A DNA stretch of 10,547 nt. It comes from JAKQHY01 sp034429475 (lineage in GTDB: Bacteria; Chloroflexota; Anaerolineae; B4-G1; SLSP01). The notes below the pieces were generated by a model. That model did not search any database. It worked only from the letters and a program-made list of their open reading frames with translations, and had not been told where the DNA came from. This document shows, piece after piece, positions 1-4,896 of the stretch; within the stretch, counting starts at the first letter, position 1; each line of letters opens with the position of its first letter. Where the stretch lies: positions 1 through 10,547 of the forward strand of contig DAOUGD010000102.1 in the NCBI GenBank assembly GCA_034429475.1. Reading direction: 5' to 3'. Position numbers and translations under genes: made by a program.

Positions 1-28
1 GCCCGCCGACGAAAAAATACCCTTCAAA
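1..28 (+). repeat. Left-edge copy of a short interspersed repeat
   Basis: The window opens with GCCCGCC, four bases, then AAAAAATACCC. The minus strand of the right edge (about 10510-10541) reads GCCCGCC, four bases, AAAAAATACCC as well. At the right edge GCCCGCC is the second arm of a perfect hairpin; here the first arm would lie outside the window. The two copies are therefore inverted relative to each other. Confidence 0.6.
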
Positions 29-30
29 CC

Positions 31-91
31 GCGCCTTTAGGCGCAAATCGCAGGCCAAAACGAATTTTCGGATAGATTCTAAACCTATCCG
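31..91. repeat. Two short hairpins in the leader
   Basis: Bases 31-35 (GCGCC) pair with 40-44 (GGCGC) around a 4-base loop. Bases 69-75 (CGGATAG) pair with 85-91 (CTATCCG) around a 9-base loop. Neither is followed by a T run, so they do not look like terminators. No ORF was recognised in bases 1-213. Confidence 0.4.
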
Positions 92-160
92 GACGCAGAT
101 TTTCGCGGATTCACGCAGATAACGTTTTTCATCAGCGTTCATCAGCGTTTATCTGCGTCC
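91..160. repeat. Interspersed imperfect inverted repeat, GGACGCAGAT ends
   Basis: The element has perfect 10-bp inverted ends: GGACGCAGAT at 91-100 and ATCTGCGTCC at 151-160. The interior is imperfectly self-complementary and carries the internal duplication ATCAGCGTTC/ATCAGCGTTT. I recall this type of sequence (CAGATTTTCGCGGATT and similar) as a recurrent non-coding repeat in several environmental bacterial phyla. It lies 54 bp before the start of the GH120-like gene, so it would be in that gene's leader or promoter region. Confidence 0.65.
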
Positions 161-213
161 TAATCTCTCTTTTATTGTGAAACACCTACCAACACCCAGA
201 AAGGATGATTGAT

Positions 214-2127
214 ATGACAACAGAGAAAGATTTTTCCGCCCAGCTTCCCAATGGGCAGATGTTTGCGTTCTGGGAAGTTGAACAAACTTATGAGCGTGAG
301 CTTCATGTGGACCATCAACACCCAAACGCCTCCGATCAGAACGATGGCGCGCCGGGGCGTCCCTTCAAAACGATCAACGCTGCCGCCCAGGTGGCCACGC
401 CCGGCACCCGGGTGCTGATCCACGGCGGGACGTACCGCGAGACGGTGCAGCCGGCCAGGGGCGGGCTGGGGCCGGAAAAGATGATCAGTTACGAAGCCTA
501 CCAGGGGGAAGAGGTGATCATCAAGGCGTCCGTGGAGGTCAAGGACTTCAAACCGAGCGTGGGTTGGCGCTTGTTTCGTGGTTTCAGAGATGCGCCCCCC
601 TCACTCGAAGGCGTCAAAGTCTGGGAAATCGCCCTGAACCCGGAGGACTTCAAAGGCTACAACCCGTTCTGCGCCGTGAACATCCTTCACGACCGGCTCT
701 TCATCGAGTACGACAAGACCGACATGACGCCCTATCTGAACCGCCGGGGCATGGTGTTTGTGGACGGCAAGCCGATGCAGCAGGTGCCGCTGTACAACCT
801 GATGAGCCAGAACGACAACACGTACTGGGTGGAGGCCAACGGCCAGAAAGTCCACATTCGCCTGCCCGGCGACGCCGACCCCAGGGAGCACGTCATCGAG
901 GTGAGCAACCGCGAACAGTGCTTTGCCCCCCAGGAGCCGTTCCTGTCCTACATCCGCGTCAAAGGGCTGACGCTGGCCCACGCCGCCACCGGCGCTCCCG
1001 TCCCGCAGCGCGGCGCCCTCTCCTGCTATCGCGGCCACCACTGGATCATCGAGGACTGCACCATTGACTGGTCAAACGCCACCGGTATAGACTGCGGCAA
1101 CGAGTGCTGGCATCACGACCATTTCGAGGATCAGATCATCGGCTATACCGTCATCCGGCGCAATACGATCAAGGACGTGGGCGTGTGCGGCATCGCCGGC
1201 ATGTTCGCGCGCAATGTGCTCATCGAGGATAACCTCATCGTCGGGACGGGCTGGCAGCGGATGGAGCTTTCGTGGGAAGCCGGCGGCATCAAGATGCATC
1301 ACGCGGTGGACACCCTCATCCGCCGGAACGTCATCCAGGGGTGTATCGGCTGCGACGCGCTGTGGTTGGACGTGGGCAACGAGAACTGCCGCATCACGTC
1401 GAACCTGTTCGTTGACGGCATCAACTCCCGCGAACACATCTTTATCGAGTGCTCGCGCGACGCCGAGAACCTGATTGACAACAACATTATCTGGAACGTC
1501 GAAGGTCGGTACGATAAGAACGCTTTGCCCGCTGAACCCGGCTCTTCTGGCTGGTACAAGACCACCGAGTTGGACGTCCGCAATGGCTACGGCATCTACC
1601 TGGAGGGCACCGACCGGCTGCGCATGGTCAACAACCTGATCGGCAAGTGCGACAAAGCCGGCTTCTTCGCCAAAGTGGTGGCGTTCCGGGTCTGGCCCAA
1701 GCGCGGCGGCACCTCGCGGGAGAATAAATTCTTCAACAATCTGTTCTACCAATGCGGCGAGGCGGCCATCATCCTGCCCAACGAGCACAACCAGGCCGAA
1801 GGCAACGCTTACGCGCAAATGCCCCCTGGCTACCTGCGCGTCATGTACCCCGCACCGGAGATGTGCCTCGACCTGGAAGCATGGCAGGAATTTTGTGGAT
1901 TTGACAAAACCGGCTGTGTATGCGATATAGAGATTGACATCAACAGCGCCGACCTGACGATGGGAGTGACCTTCAAGGGGGACCTGCCCGCCGCCAAATC
2001 CGACGAAAAAGTATGCACCGATTATTTCGGGAACCGAGATGACGGCCAACGGGTTGCCGGCCCCATTATCGGGTTGGCCGGCAAGCAAGCCCGTTTTAAC
2101 ATTGACCCCCGCAAACTCTCAGAATAA
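214..2127 (+). CDS. GH120-like beta-helix glycosidase (putative beta-xylosidase)
   Basis: This 637-residue protein is a right-handed parallel beta-helix enzyme. From memory, order and length match the GH120 beta-xylosidase XylC of Thermoanaerobacterium (about 638 residues): an N-terminal PFKTINAAA/GGTYRE segment, then IRVKGLTLAHAATG, WIIEDCTI, GGIKMHHAVDTLIRRN, ALWLDV, LFVDG and HIFIEC. The XylC nucleophile Asp382 and acid/base Glu405 appear to correspond to Asp386 (WLD) and Glu412 (FIE). The family cleaves terminal xylose from xylo-oligosaccharides; substrate here is inferred. A C-terminal beta-sandwich-like part (about residues 545-637) ends with a GPIIGL segment also recalled from XylC. 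There is no signal peptide, so it is probably cytoplasmic. ATG 214 is preferred over ATG 205 because the AAAGG at 200-204 is 9 bases from 214 but abuts 205. A generic beta-helix lyase is the alternative. Confidence 0.72.
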   Translation: MTTEKDFSAQLPNGQMFAFWEVEQTYERELHVDHQHPNASDQNDGAPGRPFKTINAAAQVATPGTRVLIHGGTYRETVQPARGGLGPEKMISYEAYQGEEVIIKASVEVKDFKPSVGWRLFRGFRDAPPSLEGVKVWEIALNPEDFKGYNPFCAVNILHDRLFIEYDKTDMTPYLNRRGMVFVDGKPMQQVPLYNLMSQNDNTYWVEANGQKVHIRLPGDADPREHVIEVSNREQCFAPQEPFLSYIRVKGLTLAHAATGAPVPQRGALSCYRGHHWIIEDCTIDWSNATGIDCGNECWHHDHFEDQIIGYTVIRRNTIKDVGVCGIAGMFARNVLIEDNLIVGTGWQRMELSWEAGGIKMHHAVDTLIRRNVIQGCIGCDALWLDVGNENCRITSNLFVDGINSREHIFIECSRDAENLIDNNIIWNVEGRYDKNALPAEPGSSGWYKTTELDVRNGYGIYLEGTDRLRMVNNLIGKCDKAGFFAKVVAFRVWPKRGGTSRENKFFNNLFYQCGEAAIILPNEHNQAEGNAYAQMPPGYLRVMYPAPEMCLDLEAWQEFCGFDKTGCVCDIEIDINSADLTMGVTFKGDLPAAKSDEKVCTDYFGNRDDGQRVAGPIIGLAGKQARFNIDPRKLSE

Positions 2128-2145
2128 ATTCAAACTCTGACAAAA

Positions 2146-2176
2146 AGGAGTGTCGCCCAACCGGGAGTACACTCCT
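2146..2176 (+). other. Hairpin downstream of the GH120-like gene
   Basis: AGGAGTGT at 2146-2153 pairs perfectly with ACACTCCT at 2169-2176 around a 15-base loop. It begins 18 bases after the stop codon. Five A residues sit on its left (2142-2146), but no T run follows on the right, so as a plus-strand terminator it would be weak. It may be an mRNA 3' stability hairpin. Confidence 0.35.
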
Positions 2177-2188
2177 GCTTACGAAAAT

Positions 2189-2263
2189 TTTCACCACAAG
2201 GGACACAAAGGACACGAAGATTTTGTAGCTTTTCTCTGTGAACTCTGTGTGCTCTGTGGCTAC
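2189..2263. repeat. Interspersed repeat encoding spurious HKGHKGHE-like text
   Basis: This stretch reads CACCACAAGGGACACAAAGG at its left end and CTCTGTGTGCTCTGTGGCTA at its right end, so the two halves form an imperfect inverted repeat. Translated in frame with the downstream gene it gives FHHKGHKGHED and CELCVLCGY, a conceptual translation I recognise from a widespread non-coding repeat that is often mis-annotated as the N-terminus of proteins. It lies just upstream of the true ribosome binding site of the hydrolase gene. Confidence 0.75.
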
Positions 2264-2270
2264 ATTGAAA

Positions 2271-2284
2271 GGAGTAACCTTATG
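2271..2284 (+). promoter_or_regulatory. Ribosome binding site fixing the hydrolase start
   Basis: AAAGGAG ends at 2274, followed by a 7-base spacer and ATG 2282. This decides the start. The frame stays open upstream to GTG 2150, but that reading runs through the interspersed repeat at 2189-2263, and its GTG overlaps the only SD-like sequence nearby. Confidence 0.8.
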
Positions 2285-3112
2285 GTATCACACTGGACCC
2301 AAGCTGATTTACTGGTCAATGGCGTGCGGATTCACTACACTCGCACCGGTCACGGGGACAAACCGTCCCTGGTCTTGATTCACGGCTTTTCGGACAACGG
2401 CCTGTGCTGGACGCCCGTGGCGCGCGCGCTCGAAGCCGACTATGACATCATCATGCCGGATATGCGCGGGCACGGCCTCTCGGCGCGCGTGCAGCCGGAC
2501 GAAAAAGTGGACATGGCCGCCGATGTGGCGGAACTCGTCCGCACCCTGGGATTGGAGCGCTCGATTGTCGGCGGACACTCGATGGGCGCGATGGTTACTT
2601 ACCAGCTTGCGGTGCGCTTCCCGGAGCTGGTCCGCGCTATCTTCCTGGAAGACCCGGGCTGGTGGCTAACCCGGCCGGCGCCGCCCCCCGGCCCGCCCGC
2701 CGAGAACCCCATGGCGAAGTGGGTCAAGAGCCTGGGCATCCAGACGTTGGAAGAGCTGCTGGTGCAATATCGCAAGGACCACCCCACCTGGCCCGAAGAA
2801 CTGCTGCAACCAATGTGCGAGTCCAAAAAACAACTCGATGCCACGATCTTCGACGTGATGTCGCCTCGGATGCACTCCACGGAATGGAGCTGGCAAACGA
2901 CTCTCCAGGATGTCACCCTGCCTGTGTTGCTCTTCGCCGCCAACCCGGAACTGGGCGGCATCGTGACCCCGGAAGTCGTCGCCAAAGTGCGCGAACTGAA
3001 CCCCAACGTGTCTATCGTCAGCGTCCCCGACGTGGGGCACCTCATCCGCTTTGACAAGTACGCTGTCTTTATGGAGGCTTTGCAGGTCTTCCTGAAGCAG
3101 CTTCCGGCCTGA
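2282..3112 (+). CDS. Alpha/beta hydrolase
   Basis: A 276-residue single-domain alpha/beta hydrolase. The oxyanion-hole motif HGFSDNG is at residues 34-40, then PDMRGHG (59-65) and the nucleophile elbow GHSMG at 98-102 with Ser100. The C-terminal catalytic His is probably His253 in VGHLIRFDKY. The acid is less clear: the segment NPELGGIVTPE (221-231), where relatives often carry Asp, has Glu223. A Pro/Gly-rich stretch at 132-140 marks the lid between strand 5 and the cap helices. There is no signal peptide, so it is expected in the cytoplasm. The family includes esterases, lactonases and haloalkane or epoxide hydrolases, and the substrate cannot be told from sequence. Being 154 bp downstream of the GH120-like gene, it might remove acyl groups from the same glycans, but this is speculative. 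Confidence 0.85.
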   Translation: MVSHWTQADLLVNGVRIHYTRTGHGDKPSLVLIHGFSDNGLCWTPVARALEADYDIIMPDMRGHGLSARVQPDEKVDMAADVAELVRTLGLERSIVGGHSMGAMVTYQLAVRFPELVRAIFLEDPGWWLTRPAPPPGPPAENPMAKWVKSLGIQTLEELLVQYRKDHPTWPEELLQPMCESKKQLDATIFDVMSPRMHSTEWSWQTTLQDVTLPVLLFAANPELGGIVTPEVVAKVRELNPNVSIVSVPDVGHLIRFDKYAVFMEALQVFLKQLPA

Positions 3113-3125
3113 TCTAAATGAGCTG

Positions 3126-3163
3126 AGCCAGACTACAAAAGTCTCACCTTTTGGTCTTTGGCT
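3126..3163 (+). terminator. Possible terminator hairpin after the hydrolase
   Basis: Left segments AGCCA, GAC and CAAAAG (3126-3141) pair with CTTTTG, GTC and TGGCT (3148-3163), 14 bp in all with two small bulges and a 6-base loop. It starts 13 bases after the stop codon. Only a short T run follows (3163-3165), so termination may be partial. Confidence 0.45.
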
Positions 3164-3190
3164 TTACCTGCGACGCCCTGGCGTGATTCC

Positions 3191-3218
3191 TTGACAATCC
3201 GCCGCTTCGTGGTATAAG
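3191..3218 (+). promoter_or_regulatory. Strong sigma-70-type promoter
   Basis: A perfect -35 box TTGACA (3191-3196), a 16-bp spacer and the -10 box TATAAG (3213-3218). Transcription would start near 3225, about 35 bases before the small ORF at 3260. It is the closest match to consensus I found in the window. Confidence 0.72.
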
Positions 3219-3259
3219 TTGCCTATCTGTTCATTTTTTCACACAAAAGGAGGCGAGCA

Positions 3260-3337
3260 ATGAGCGAAGTCGAAAAGGTTGTTCTCAATACGATGGCAAT
3301 GCTTGCCGGTATGTGTGGAGAGATGCGGATAGCTTAA
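3260..3337 (+). CDS. Small ORF, 25 residues, unknown function
   Basis: This ORF encodes 25 residues, starting MSEVEKVVLNT and ending GEMRIA with a TAA stop. The ribosome binding site is AGGAGG at 3248-3253, a full SD match, 6 bases before the ATG. A strong promoter lies about 40 bp upstream, and an intrinsic terminator begins 27 bp after the stop, so the ORF sits in its own transcription unit of about 180 nt. Five of the 25 residues are Met and one is Cys. The N-terminus is charged and the middle mildly hydrophobic, but too short for a clear membrane helix. I do not recognise it. It may be a small protein, a leader peptide for attenuation of the downstream rsgA gene, or the translated part of a small RNA. 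Expression looks likely; the role is unknown. Confidence 0.55.
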   Translation: MSEVEKVVLNTMAMLAGMCGEMRIA

Positions 3338-3362
3338 AGCAGTTTCGAACCTCTTTTAAGTT
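3331..3362 (+). other. Hairpin containing the small ORF's stop codon
   Basis: CTTAAA at 3333-3338 pairs with TTTAAG at 3355-3360, extended outward by a G-T wobble and an A-T pair. The TAA stop of the 25-codon ORF (3335-3337) lies inside the left arm, so a terminating ribosome would disrupt this hairpin. It does not overlap the terminator stem that follows. Confidence 0.35.
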
Positions 3363-3364
3363 CC

Positions 3365-3408
3365 AGCCACAGGCCGACGGCGTCATCGCCGGGCCTGTGG
3401 CTTTTTTA
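3365..3408 (+). terminator. Strong intrinsic terminator
   Basis: AGCCACAGGCC (3365-3375) pairs perfectly with GGCCTGTGGCT (3392-3402). A 2-base bulge and an inner 5-bp stem (3378-3382 with 3387-3391) close on a TCAT loop. A six-T run (3402-3407) follows. It ends the small transcription unit 101 bp before rsgA, and I see no convincing rsgA promoter after it, so readthrough may feed rsgA. Confidence 0.88.
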
Positions 3409-3433
3409 TGCCCCAGTCCGACGCGATGCCTGC

Positions 3434-3505
3434 ATCATCTCCTCCTGCCGGCAAACCACGTAATTCGTAATTCGTAATTCGTAATTCAAGATTGCAGGAG
3501 ATGAT
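3434..3505 (+). promoter_or_regulatory. Predicted hairpin masking the rsgA ribosome binding site
   Basis: ATCATCTCCT (3434-3443) is the exact reverse complement of AGGAGATGAT (3496-3505), which contains the SD (AGGAG, 3496-3500) for the GTG start at 3509. With a 3-base bulge, two more GC pairs extend it (3447-3448 with 3494-3495). The 52-base loop holds the four-copy heptamer array. If formed, the stem would hide the SD fully. Confidence 0.5.
3460..3487. repeat. Heptamer tandem array, (GTAATTC) x4
   Basis: Four perfect copies of GTAATTC occupy 3460-3487, immediately upstream of the rsgA ribosome binding site. Arrays this short with perfect units suggest recent slippage, so copy number may vary between strains. 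Confidence 0.9.
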
Positions 3506-3508
3506 CAA

Positions 3509-4702
3509 GTGTCACATTCAGCTTCCCAAAAGCTAACGCCGCGCGTCTATAGGGACGACGGCGCGAGGGATATCCAACGCTTTAAACCGAAACGTAAATC
3601 CAAACGTCCCCGCCAAAACAATTGGTGGGACGATACCGAAGCCTGGGATGGGACATCCCGGCGTGAACAGATTATGGCGAAGGGCGAACGGTCGCGCCGC
3701 TTGAAGACACAGGCGCAATCCCAGGCCACCTTAGAAGCCGTAGACGAAGACGCAATAGATGCCGCCTGGGAGGACGCCGCACAGGACGCCGCCGCAGTCG
3801 GCACAGTCCTGGAGGTCAGCAGCAGCCTCTACCGCGTCGCGGTGGATGGGCGCGTGCTGCTGTGCAGCCTGCGCGGCGCGCTCTCGGCGCGCGAGACCGG
3901 CTACACCAACCTCGCCGCCGTGGGCGACCGGGTGAGCGTCAGCAGCGCCGGCGACCACCAGGGCGTGATTGAGGCCGTCCTGCCGCGCCGCAGCGCGTTG
4001 GCGCGACCTGATCCGTTCTTCCGCCACCTCAAACAAGTCATCGTCGCCAACGCCGACCAACTCCTGGTGGTGGCCTCGTGGCTCGACCCGCCGCTGTGGA
4101 CGGAGTTGGTGGATCGCTACCTGATCGGCGCGGAGCGCAACCGGCTGGCGTTCATGCTCTGCGTCAACAAGGTGGACCTGGCGACCGACCGCGCCGCCGT
4201 GCAGGAAGCCGTGCGGCCCTATCGGGAGTTGGGCCATCCGGTGTTCCTCGCCAGCGCGCTGACCGGCGAGGGCATCGCCGAACTGCGCGAGCGTCTGCAA
4301 GGCCAGACTACCGTGTTGTCCGGCCTTTCCGGCGTGGGGAAGTCATCATTGCTCACGGCGATCCAACCCGATCTGGCGCTGCGCACCGGCGACGTGAGCC
4401 AGCACTGGGGCGGACAGGGGCAGCATACCACGAGCCAGGCGACCTTGCTGGCGCTGGATGGCGGCGGCTACGTGGTGGACACGCCCGGCATCCGCGACTT
4501 TGCCGTCGTTGGCCTGAAGCCCGCCGAGTTGCTGCGCTTCTACCCGGACATCGCCGGCGTCGCCGAGCGTTGCCGTTTCGCCGACTGCACCCACACTCAC
4601 GAACCGGGCTGCGCCGTCAAACCCGCCCTGCAAACCGGCCAGATCGCCATCGCGCGCTACCACAACTACCGGCTGATCTTGGCGGAGTTGGAAAGCAACT
4701 AG
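3509..4702 (+). CDS. rsgA: RsgA, ribosome small subunit-dependent GTPase A
   Basis: A 397-residue circularly permuted GTPase that acts late in 30S ribosomal subunit assembly. The order is OB fold (about 95-160), then G4 NKVD (220-223), G5 SAL (249-251), G1 GLSGVGKSS (272-280), the G2 threonines in QHTTS (about 305-309) and G3 DTPG (324-327). A C-terminal zinc site follows in CRFADCTHTHEPGC (Cys355, Cys360, His362 or His364, Cys368). The G4-G5-G1-G2-G3 order is diagnostic. The start is GTG 3509, 8 bases after GGAG; the next in-frame Met (residue 56) has no SD. The first 90 or so residues are a hydrophilic extension with a basic cluster (KPKRKSKRPR, 26-35) and an acidic part (about 75-92), longer than the E. 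coli tail. Expression may be set by the upstream terminator and SD hairpin. Confidence 0.95.
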   Translation: MSHSASQKLTPRVYRDDGARDIQRFKPKRKSKRPRQNNWWDDTEAWDGTSRREQIMAKGERSRRLKTQAQSQATLEAVDEDAIDAAWEDAAQDAAAVGTVLEVSSSLYRVAVDGRVLLCSLRGALSARETGYTNLAAVGDRVSVSSAGDHQGVIEAVLPRRSALARPDPFFRHLKQVIVANADQLLVVASWLDPPLWTELVDRYLIGAERNRLAFMLCVNKVDLATDRAAVQEAVRPYRELGHPVFLASALTGEGIAELRERLQGQTTVLSGLSGVGKSSLLTAIQPDLALRTGDVSQHWGGQGQHTTSQATLLALDGGGYVVDTPGIRDFAVVGLKPAELLRFYPDIAGVAERCRFADCTHTHEPGCAVKPALQTGQIAIARYHNYRLILAELESN

Positions 4703-4730
4703 GCCGTTCCGATCACAAGGCTCTGAAAAA

Positions 4731-4780
4731 TCAAACGTCAAACGTCAAACGTCAATTCATGACGTTTGACGTTTGACGTT
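4731..4780. repeat. Perfect 21-bp inverted repeat made of heptamers
   Basis: Three TCAAACG units (4731-4751) face two CGTTTGA units plus a partial one (4763-4780). The arms 4734-4754 and 4760-4780 are exactly complementary over 21 bp around the 5-base loop ATTCA. The hairpin starts 31 bp after the rsgA stop codon. It lacks an immediate T run, so it is better described as a repeat hairpin than a canonical terminator, though it could stall polymerase or protect the rsgA mRNA end. Confidence 0.9.
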
Positions 4781-4812
4781 CTCTCGCTCCCTCGCTTTTT
4801 CGCTTTCTCGCT
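4781..4812. repeat. Octamer tandem array, YYYTCGCT x4
   Basis: Four consecutive octamers share the pattern YYYTCGCT: CTCTCGCT, CCCTCGCT, TTTTCGCT and TTCTCGCT. The whole plus strand here is strongly pyrimidine-biased. The array directly abuts the heptamer hairpin, so two unrelated repeat types lie side by side. Confidence 0.75.
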
Positions 4813-4818
4813 CCCCTT

Positions 4819-4847
4819 TTGACGCTTTTTTGACGGTAGCGTATTAT
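4819..4847 (+). promoter_or_regulatory. Candidate promoter of the large secreted-protein gene
   Basis: TTGACG (4819-4824), a 17-bp spacer and TATTAT (4842-4847) fit a sigma-70-type promoter. The start of transcription would be near 4854, about 40 bases before ATG 4894. A second TTGACG at 4830-4835 has a poorer -10 partner (TTATCA, 4852-4857). Confidence 0.6.
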
Positions 4848-4877
4848 TCTGTTATCAGTTTTAATCCTCCCATGACG

Positions 4878-4896
4878 AAAGGAGATGCTAGAAATG
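4878..4896 (+). promoter_or_regulatory. Ribosome binding site choosing ATG 4894
   Basis: AAAGGAG ends at 4884. ATG 4885 follows with no spacer and cannot use it, whereas ATG 4894 is 9 bases away. Starting at 4894 also puts HRK directly before the hydrophobic core, as expected for a signal peptide. Confidence 0.75.

Noticed and set aside
1072..2088. Long minus-strand open frame (338 codons) opposite the GH120-like gene
   Set aside because: It has no recognisable domain or good ribosome binding site and is explained by the high-GC gene on the other strand.
2150..2281. Upstream GTG start extending the hydrolase by 44 residues
   Set aside because: It translates an interspersed repeat, its GTG overlaps the SD-like sequence, and ATG 2282 has a well-spaced GGAG.
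3113..3508. tRNA or known riboswitch in the intergenic region
   Set aside because: No cloverleaf, CCA end or riboswitch core that I recognise; the structure is accounted for by hairpins, a small ORF and a terminator.
3460..4812. CRISPR array from the tandem repeats
   Set aside because: Units are 7-8 bp with no spacers, and there are no cas genes.
4867..4884. CTCC/GGAG hairpin masking the SD of the large gene
   Set aside because: Only 4 bp with a 10-base loop, which is expected by chance.
4885..4893. ATG 4885 as the start of the large gene
   Set aside because: The SD abuts this ATG with no spacer. ATG 4894 has proper spacing and gives a cleaner signal peptide.
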